29,095 bases of DNA. It comes from DATJJW01 sp035491935. Lineage in GTDB: Bacteria > Pseudomonadota > Alphaproteobacteria > ATCC43930 > CGMCC-115725. Below, piece after piece: positions 24,077 through 29,095 of the stretch. The position numbers and the translations under genes are program-made. The DNA lies in assembly GCA_035491935.1 (NCBI GenBank), contig DATJJW010000049.1, forward strand, positions 1 through 29,095, given 5' to 3'. Below the pieces are notes generated by a model that was not told where the DNA came from, searched no databases, and worked only from the letters and a program-made list of their open reading frames with translations. The first letter of the stretch is position 1. Each line of letters starts with the position of its first letter.

Positions 24077-25204
24077 ATGAGTAATACGCTGTCCGAGCAA
24101 GACGTCGCGGATCTGCTCGCCGCCAAATCGCCGATCTCCGAAAGGAGTGCCGGCCGCCTCAGTGAACATTTGAGCGAGCGCTCGCTCAGCCAGGCCGAAC
24201 GCACCGCGGTCGAAAGCGTGATGCGCGGCATGCTGCAGGGTGCTGCGGTCAAGGTCCGCCAGGTCGTGGCCGAGACGCTGAAGGACAGCGACCTTCTACC
24301 CCATGACATAGCCTTGGCACTGGCCTCCGACGTCGAATCGGTGGCATTGCCCGTGCTGCAGTTCTCCTCCGTGCTGACCGATGAGGATCTGATCCAGGTC
24401 GTGCAATCCGGCACGGCTGCGAAGCAGGTCGCGGTGGCACAGCGCTCCGAAGTGTCGAGCGACGTCGCCGAGGCGCTGATCCATACCGACAACAGCGTCG
24501 CCGTGTCGCGGCTGATGGTCAATCCCGGCGCCCGTCTCAACGACAGCCAGATCGAGGCGGCGGCCGACAAGTTCGGCATGGACCATCGCGTCACCGAGGC
24601 GATGAAGCAGCGCGCCAACCTGCCGGTTACCGTGGCCGAACGGCTGGTCGCCTTCACCATCGAGCGGCTGAGGGCCTATCTCGCCCAGCGTTCGGATCTG
24701 TCGGAGGCGGCGGTCAACCAGCTGATCCTGCGCGCCCGCGAGCAGGCGACGGTCGATCTGCGCGACCCCCACTTCCCGGCCCAGGAAGGGTTGGAGCTGG
24801 TGCAGCACCTGCACAGCGTCAATCGCCTGACCCCGTCGCTGATCCTGCGCGCCATATGCGTCGGCGACATCGGCATCTTCGAGGCGGCGATGTCGGTGCT
24901 GACCAATGTGCCGATCCACAATGCCCGCATCCTGATCCATGATTCGGGGCATTTGGGATTGCAGTCGATCTACCAGCGCTCCGGCCTGCCGGAAAGCTAC
25001 CTCCCGGCCTTCCGCGTGGCGCTCAAGGTCGTGGAGGAGACGCCGATGGATGGTGGCGAACTCGACCGCGAACGCTATCGCCGGCTGATCATCGAGCGCA
25101 TCCTGACCCAGTTCGAGGCGCTGGGCGCCGACGATCTCGATTATCTGATGATCCGGCTCGACGACCCCAACGTCGTCATCTCCAGCCGCCAGGGAGCGCT
25201 CTAG
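24077..25204 (+). CDS. DUF2336 domain protein
   Basis: A 375-residue, mostly helical, soluble protein of the DUF2336 family (PF10098), which is essentially alphaproteobacterial and of unknown function. Pairs of amphipathic helices recur every 20-40 residues (SERSLSQAERTAVESVMRGM, VRQVVAETLKDSDLLPHDIA, VLTDEDLIQVVQSGTAAKQ, RSEVSSDVAEALI), as in HEAT-like repeats that serve as protein-binding scaffolds. No catalytic motif is seen. I chose the ATG at 24077 over an in-frame GTG at 24056, because MSNTLSEQDVADLLA is a natural N-terminus and purine-rich GGGA lies upstream. It follows rpoD after about 216 bases and is directly followed by a small lipoprotein gene. Confidence 0.88.
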   Translation: MSNTLSEQDVADLLAAKSPISERSAGRLSEHLSERSLSQAERTAVESVMRGMLQGAAVKVRQVVAETLKDSDLLPHDIALALASDVESVALPVLQFSSVLTDEDLIQVVQSGTAAKQVAVAQRSEVSSDVAEALIHTDNSVAVSRLMVNPGARLNDSQIEAAADKFGMDHRVTEAMKQRANLPVTVAERLVAFTIERLRAYLAQRSDLSEAAVNQLILRAREQATVDLRDPHFPAQEGLELVQHLHSVNRLTPSLILRAICVGDIGIFEAAMSVLTNVPIHNARILIHDSGHLGLQSIYQRSGLPESYLPAFRVALKVVEETPMDGGELDRERYRRLIIERILTQFEALGADDLDYLMIRLDDPNVVISSRQGAL

Positions 25205-25561
25205 ATGGCCGCCGGGCGGATGACGAAGCACCTTCTCTTCCGCCCGGGCCTCATCCGCTCCGCTCTCGTCATCGGCCTGGCCACCGGCCTCGCGGCCTGC
25301 GGGCTGATGCCGCCGACGCAGCAGCAGCCCTTCACCGTCGCCGGCTCGACCCCGGTGCCGGCAGCTACCGCCAAGCCGTTCCAGAACAGCGACCCGAAGA
25401 TCGACGCCGTGCTGGCCAAGCAGGTCTGCGTCGACAATTACCAAAAGCAGGCTGCCAAAACCCTGCCCGCCGATGACGGCAGCTTCGAGCAGTGGCAGGT
25501 GCAATGCACGCCCTACCACCCGACCCTGGTCGCGGGCATACCCCTGCCATCGATCTGGTAA
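25205..25561 (+). CDS. Small putative lipoprotein, 118 residues
   Basis: I do not recognise a family. The N-terminus is a lipoprotein signal: basic residues (KHLLFRPGLIR), a hydrophobic stretch, then the lipobox LAAC with the lipidated Cys at residue 32. The mature part of about 87 residues is Pro/Gln/Thr-rich at first (PPTQQQPFTVAGSTP), then DPKIDAVLAKQVCVDNYQKQAAK with two more Cys (residues 76 and 100 approximately) that could form a disulfide. The ATG at 25205 abuts the DUF2336 stop codon; an ATG at 25220 is also possible and gives a more usual signal length (Cys 27). Both genes are probably co-transcribed. A small GGGCA/TGCCC hairpin (25600-25612) lies between this gene and the convergent DUF3293 gene. 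Confidence 0.7.
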   Translation: MAAGRMTKHLLFRPGLIRSALVIGLATGLAACGLMPPTQQQPFTVAGSTPVPAATAKPFQNSDPKIDAVLAKQVCVDNYQKQAAKTLPADDGSFEQWQVQCTPYHPTLVAGIPLPSIW

Positions 25562-25613
25562 GCTGGCGATTTGGTAACCTGGCCCCGCACCGCCCGGCTG
25601 GGCACCCTGCCCG

Positions 25614-26027
25614 TTAATCCGTATCGCGCCAGAGCGAGGTCGCGACCAGCCGGGCGGGCTCGGCTGTCGCGAGCCAGACCAACGCGTTCTGGCCGAAACG
25701 CCAGGCAAGGTCGATGGCATCGGCCTCGGTGATGCCGAGGATCAGGAAGCCTTCCTCGACCCAGGCGGGATCGGCAGTCTCGGTGCGTGACGGCAACGCC
25801 ATCAGCCCCTGGCGGGCAATCCAGGCCGACAATTCGGCATTGGCGGTGCGGTTCTCCTCGACAGGGCGATGCTGGCTGCCCGGGTTCCAGCCGGTCACGA
25901 TGGCGCCGTAACCCGGCAGCAGCAGCGGCATCTCCGCCACGGCCTCGCCGATATGCACGGTGATCTCCCGCCCCTCCAGGAGCACGATATAGCGCGTCTC
26001 GCGATAGGCTTGGCCGAGTCCGGTCAT
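25614..26027 (-). CDS. DUF3293 family protein
   Basis: A 137-residue protein that fits DUF3293 (PF11697), a small soluble family of unknown function. Diagnostic segments are YRETRYIVLL at 8-17, GAIVTGWNPGS at 41-51, EENRTANAEL at 57-66 and FGQNALVWL at 111-119. The start at 26027 is chosen because the frame upstream (to 26156) is arginine-rich translated antisense of the preceding gene. It begins 10 bases after the CoxG-like gene on the same strand, so the two are probably one transcript. Confidence 0.85.
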   Translation of the reverse strand: MTGLGQAYRETRYIVLLEGREITVHIGEAVAEMPLLLPGYGAIVTGWNPGSQHRPVEENRTANAELSAWIARQGLMALPSRTETADPAWVEEGFLILGITEADAIDLAWRFGQNALVWLATAEPARLVATSLWRDTD

Positions 26028-26037
26028 CGAAGCACCA

Positions 26038-26760
26038 TCAGCGCGTCGCCACGAAAAGCAACAGCCCGACCAGCCCGACCAGTGCCGGAATCCATACCGT
26101 CGGCGCCAGGGCCGGCCCGTCATAGCCCGGCGAGGTTGCCGCCGGCAGCGACTCATCCTCGGGCACCGCCGACTTCCCGGCCATGGCGGCCAGCGTCGTC
26201 CCGACTAGGACCGAATCCGCCAGGGCCGCATCCACCAGCACCGGGTCCACCACGACCAATCGCGGCGAGGCCGTGGCCTGCGGGCCTGCGAACCGGCCAT
26301 CGGCAGCATCCTTGACCCTGAGCGCCGCCAGAGCGTGGCCAAGGCGGATGAAGAAGTTCTGGGCAAGCGCCGAGACTTCCGCCTGCAACAAGGCGGGTGC
26401 CAACTGGCCGATGGCACCGTCGGTGGTGAGCTGTGCGACATAGGTCAGCCGGGTCATGCCATCGACATCTGCCATGCGGATATGCGCGCGCGCCTTGACG
26501 ATGCCCGCCCCGCCGCCACCGGCCTCCAGCACCAGGGTATGCCCATAGGGCGGGTCCATATCCTCAAGCTCGACCCGGCCGCCGAAGCGCATCTTCAGTG
26601 GGCCGATCTGGGCGCTCACCTGCCCTTCGAACCGCGTCGGGGAGACCCGTGCGACCTCGCCGCAGCCGGGCACGCAGTCGCGCAGCAGCTCGGGCTCGTT
26701 GAGCGCTTGCCAAACGACCGCGCGCGGTGCTGCGATAAGATAGTCGCCGGTCAGTTCCAT
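26038..26760 (-). CDS. CoxG-like SRPBCC protein with C-terminal membrane anchor
   Basis: A 240-residue protein of the carbon monoxide dehydrogenase subunit G (CoxG) family. Residues 1-145 are an SRPBCC hydrophobic-ligand-binding fold with the family signature: MELTGDYLIAAPRAVVWQAL, LRDCVPGCGEV, and FEGQVSAQIGPLKMRFGG. A Pro/Ala/Val-rich linker follows, and residues about 218-236 are a single membrane helix at the C-terminus (VWIPALVGLVGLLLF). CoxG proteins attach Mo-hydroxylase complexes to the membrane and may handle quinone. No coxL, coxM or coxS is present here, so this copy may serve another oxidoreductase or be independent. The ATG at 26760 is chosen because MELTGDY is the standard family N-terminus; no clear Shine-Dalgarno is seen. 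Confidence 0.88.
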   Translation of the reverse strand: MELTGDYLIAAPRAVVWQALNEPELLRDCVPGCGEVARVSPTRFEGQVSAQIGPLKMRFGGRVELEDMDPPYGHTLVLEAGGGGAGIVKARAHIRMADVDGMTRLTYVAQLTTDGAIGQLAPALLQAEVSALAQNFFIRLGHALAALRVKDAADGRFAGPQATASPRLVVVDPVLVDAALADSVLVGTTLAAMAGKSAVPEDESLPAATSPGYDGPALAPTVWIPALVGLVGLLLFVATR

Positions 26761-26850
26761 GATGCGTGTTTCAAATCCGTTCCCGGATTCCAGGATTCCG
26801 GAAGAACTGGGCAGCATGATGGCGGCCCGCAAGACCCAGGGGCTGTTTCG

Positions 26851-27630
26851 CTAAAGCTCTCGCTCGATGCTGCTCTCGTGCCAGTTCTTGAGCAACAGCC
26901 GCGACAAGGCCGAAAGCAGCCCGAAGATCGCGATGCCGGTCACCGAGATCAGGAACAGGGCCGCGAACATGCGCGGGATGTCGAGCCGGTACCCGGATTC
27001 CAGGATGCGATAGGCCAGGCCCGATTCCCGGCCGCCGGCGCCGGCGACGAATTCCGCCACCACCGCACCGATCAGCGCCAGCCCGCCGCTGATGCGCAAG
27101 CCGCCGAGGAAATAGGGCAAGGCCGTCGGCAGCGCCAGGTAGCGCAGCCGCTGGCTGGGCCTGGCACCATAAAGCTTGAACAGCGCCTCCAGATTGGGAT
27201 CGGTGCTGTGCAGTCCCAGGCTGGTGTTGGACAGAACCGGGAAGAAGGCCACGATCCAGGCGCAAATCAGCAAGGCCGCCCAGATATTGTCGACCCAGAT
27301 GATGATCAGCGGTGCAATGGCGACGATCGGCGTCACCTGCAGGATCACCGCATAGGGGTACAGGCTGCGTTCGAGCAGAGGCGACCGCGCGAACAGCAGC
27401 GCCAGCCCGCCACCGCCGATGACGGCGGCCACCAAGGCGGCACAGGTCACCTTGAGCGTGAACCAGAGCGAGGCGGCCAGCAGCACCCGGTCGACCCATA
27501 AGGTCAGCGCCACCCGCGACGGGCTCGGCAGGATATAAGGCGGCACATGCGCGGCATCGACCGCGACCTGCCAGGCGGCCAGGAAGGCGAATCCCACCAG
27601 GAGCGGCGTGAAGCGTTGGGCAAGATTCAT
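26851..27630 (-). CDS. ABC transporter permease, nitrate/sulfonate/thiamine-precursor type
   Basis: A 259-residue inner-membrane permease of the SsuC/NrtB/ThiX group (BPD_transp_1). Six membrane segments are visible, starting LLVGFAFLAAWQVAV, and the cytoplasmic EAA loop is LEALFKLYGARPSQRLRYLALPTA-like in the expected place (about 163-185). The ATG at 27630 overlaps the ATPase stop as ATGA, which shows translational coupling; open frame upstream of it is antisense noise. It completes a binding protein-ATPase-permease set on the minus strand. The substrate cannot be told: nitrate, alkylsulfonates, taurine and the thiamine pyrimidine precursor are all carried by this family. Confidence 0.94.
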   Translation of the reverse strand: MNLAQRFTPLLVGFAFLAAWQVAVDAAHVPPYILPSPSRVALTLWVDRVLLAASLWFTLKVTCAALVAAVIGGGGLALLFARSPLLERSLYPYAVILQVTPIVAIAPLIIIWVDNIWAALLICAWIVAFFPVLSNTSLGLHSTDPNLEALFKLYGARPSQRLRYLALPTALPYFLGGLRISGGLALIGAVVAEFVAGAGGRESGLAYRILESGYRLDIPRMFAALFLISVTGIAIFGLLSALSRLLLKNWHESSIEREL

Positions 27631-28382
27631 GATGCCTCCGCCATCGCGGCTTCGAGACGGGCCGACACGTCGCGGCAATGTTCGGCATAGGCCGCGCCGT
27701 GGCGGAAATCGCGACCGCGCGGATATCCCTCGGCGATGGCGATATCGGCTGCGATCCGCCCCGGCCGAAGCGTCATCACCAGGATGCGGCTGGAAAGATA
27801 GACCGACTCATAGACGCTGTGGGTGACGAAGATGACGGTCAGCCCTTGGAGACGGGCGAGATTCAGGAGGTCGTCGTTGAGCTTCAACCGGGTGATCTCG
27901 TCGAGGGCGGCGAAGGGCTCGTCCATCAGCAGGAGCTTGGCGTCGGTGACCAGCGCGCGGGCGATCGAGACGCGCATGCGCATGCCGCCCGAAAGCTGTC
28001 GGGGAAAGGCACGTTCGAAGCCCTGGAGCCCGACCCGGGCCAAGGCATCGGCGGCTCGCTGCCGCGCTTCGTCCAGGGCCACGCCGGCGATGCGCAGCGG
28101 CAGCAGGACATTGTCCAGCGTGCGCGCCCAGGGCATCAGCGTCGGCTCCTGGAAGACGAAGCCCAGATCGCCCGGTATGCGCTCGACGATGCCGGCGCTG
28201 GGGCTCGTCAGCCCGGCGATCAGCCGCAGGATCGTGCTCTTGCCGCAGCCGGATGGGCCCAGAAGGCTGAGGAATTCGCCGGGTGCCACCGCCAGGTCGA
28301 CACCGGACAGCGCCAGCGTGCCGCCGGGGTAGCGTTTGTCGACCCCTGACAGCCGGACGATGGAAGATTGAATATCGCTCAG
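27627..28382 (-). CDS. ABC transporter ATP-binding protein, probably starting at a non-standard codon
   Basis: The ATPase of the same uptake system. It has Walker A GPSGCGKST, a Q-loop (VFQEPTLMPW), the signature LSGGM, Walker B LLLMDEPF and the H-loop VTHS. The only ordinary start, GTG at 28289, would begin ten residues before Walker A and drop the first strands and the A-loop. Upstream in frame the DNA clearly encodes the missing family sequence (IVRLSGVDKRYPGGTLALSG, with A-loop Tyr in KRY). Between the in-frame TGA inside the binding-protein gene and 28289 there is no ATG, GTG or TTG. I therefore place the start at CTG 28382 (giving MSDIQSSIVRL), 10 bases after the upstream stop; ATT at 28373 is an alternative. 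The length becomes 251 residues, normal for the family. Confidence 0.9.
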   Translation of the reverse strand: MSDIQSSIVRLSGVDKRYPGGTLALSGVDLAVAPGEFLSLLGPSGCGKSTILRLIAGLTSPSAGIVERIPGDLGFVFQEPTLMPWARTLDNVLLPLRIAGVALDEARQRAADALARVGLQGFERAFPRQLSGGMRMRVSIARALVTDAKLLLMDEPFAALDEITRLKLNDDLLNLARLQGLTVIFVTHSVYESVYLSSRILVMTLRPGRIAADIAIAEGYPRGRDFRHGAAYAEHCRDVSARLEAAMAEAS

Positions 28383-28392
28383 GATCGGGCGC

Positions 28393-29095
28393 TCAGGGCT
28401 TGGCCTTGTGGTCGATGAAACGCAGAGTATAGGCCTTCTTGTAGTCGAGGTTGGCCGGGTAGACCCCCTCCTTCGCCATCATGGTGTAGAAATCATCCCA
28501 GCGATGGTCGGTCATGGCGCCCAGCCCCAACGTCTTGGCATCGCCCGAATCGACCATGCCCTCCTCAATGATGGCGGCGCGCGCCAGCTTCAGGAGCTGC
28601 TCGGTCATCTCCGGATTGTCTCGTCTGATCGCCGTCTCGGCCGGGGTCGGATCGCCATGGAGATAGCTCTGCCAGCCTTCCATGGTGGCGTCGACGAAAC
28701 GCTGCACCAAATCGGGCTTGGTCTGGATCGTCTTGGCCGTGGTGGCGATGAACTGGGCGTAACCCTCATAGCCCTCGTCGGCGAGCAGGATCACCCTCGG
28801 CTTCTCGCCGGACGCGATCTGGATCGCGAAGGGCTCGTCGGTCAGATAGCCCTGCATGATCGCCTGTTTATTCACCAGGAAAGGCTGGATCGAATAATTG
28901 TAGGGCCGGATCTGATTGTCGGTGAAGCCGTAGCGGGCGCGCAGGAACTGCCAGAAATTATTCTTGCTCTCGGCCGAGATCATGATCGGCTTGCCCTTCA
29001 TCTCGGGCAGCGTGTCGTTGCCGGCGCCCTTATGGGCGATCAGCACCTGCGGATCCTTCTGGAAACTGGCCGCGACCACGACGATCGGCACGCCG
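28393..29095 (-). CDS. ABC transporter substrate-binding protein (NMT1/ThiY type), C-terminal part
   Basis: The periplasmic binding protein of the transporter, cut by the right edge so that the signal peptide and first lobe are missing; about 234 residues are visible. The frame is open to the edge and begins GVPIVVVAASFQ, followed by the hinge and second-lobe features of the NMT1-like family: DTLPEMKGKPI, KQAIMQGYLTDEPF, KPDLVQRFVDATMEGW and a C-terminal DDFYTMMAKEGV. This family binds taurine, sulfonates, nitrate or the thiamine precursor hydroxymethylpyrimidine; the truncated sequence does not decide which. It is first in the order binding protein-ATPase-permease and ends just before the ATPase reading frame. 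Confidence 0.9.
   Translation of the reverse strand, partial: GVPIVVVAASFQKDPQVLIAHKGAGNDTLPEMKGKPIMISAESKNNFWQFLRARYGFTDNQIRPYNYSIQPFLVNKQAIMQGYLTDEPFAIQIASGEKPRVILLADEGYEGYAQFIATTAKTIQTKPDLVQRFVDATMEGWQSYLHGDPTPAETAIRRDNPEMTEQLLKLARAAIIEEGMVDSGDAKTLGLGAMTDHRWDDFYTMMAKEGVYPANLDYKKAYTLRFIDHKAKP

Noticed and set aside
26782..27006. A 15-base word CCCGGATTCCAGGAT found twice (26782-26796 and 26992-27006)
   Set aside because: One copy is inside the permease coding sequence and encodes part of ILESG; the other is in the gap before the CoxG-like gene. No flanking similarity extends it, so chance or a small old duplication is enough.

Overview
The window is high-GC, gene-dense chromosomal DNA of an alphaproteobacterium, most likely of the Rhodospirillales type. 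The evidence is the pairing of carA-carB-greA with a divergent yqeY-dnaG-rpoD block, a DUF2336 protein after rpoD, a bacterial ELM1-family protein, and a trxB gene followed by a LysR regulator. There is no rRNA, tRNA, insertion sequence, phage gene or CRISPR array. The assignment rests on gene content and protein resemblance recalled from memory; no search was run.

Left part (1-9030): the start of an HlyD/EmrA-type efflux adaptor runs off the left edge and is divergent from a LysR regulator with a textbook LysR box on its own start. Next come a calcineurin-like phosphoesterase and a divergent membrane diguanylate cyclase with an intact GGEEF and I-site. A 624-base gene-free stretch follows. 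On the minus strand it contains five consecutive hairpins and a Rho-independent terminator with a run of eight T, which I read as an unannotated structured small RNA. It also holds a palindromic repeat element. After it come a second LysR regulator, trxB and a 637-residue protein of unknown family.

Middle (9030-19430): an envelope-oriented group holds a GT39-type glycosyltransferase, a protein with two complete PAP2 phosphatase domains, and an ELM1-family protein whose stop overlaps the PAP2 start. An Lrp/AsnC regulator with a palindrome over its -10 box, a dispersed palindromic repeat and the carA-carB-greA group follow. carA and carB overlap by 8 bases; carA has a long structured leader.

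Right part (19430-29095): yqeY, dnaG and rpoD form a macromolecular-synthesis operon with promoter-like signals inside dnaG and a perfect palindrome carrying TATAAT between dnaG and rpoD. DUF2336 and a small lipoprotein follow. On the minus strand, an NMT1-type ABC transporter (binding protein cut by the right edge, ATPase, permease) is followed by an orphan CoxG-like SRPBCC protein and a DUF3293 protein. The ATPase has no ATG, GTG or TTG that would give a full-length protein and probably starts at CTG or ATT.

The items most worth following up are the candidate small RNA at 4445-4616, the non-canonical start of the ABC ATPase, the regulatory signals around dnaG/rpoD, the ELM1-PAP2-GT39 envelope group, and the unknown 637-residue protein.
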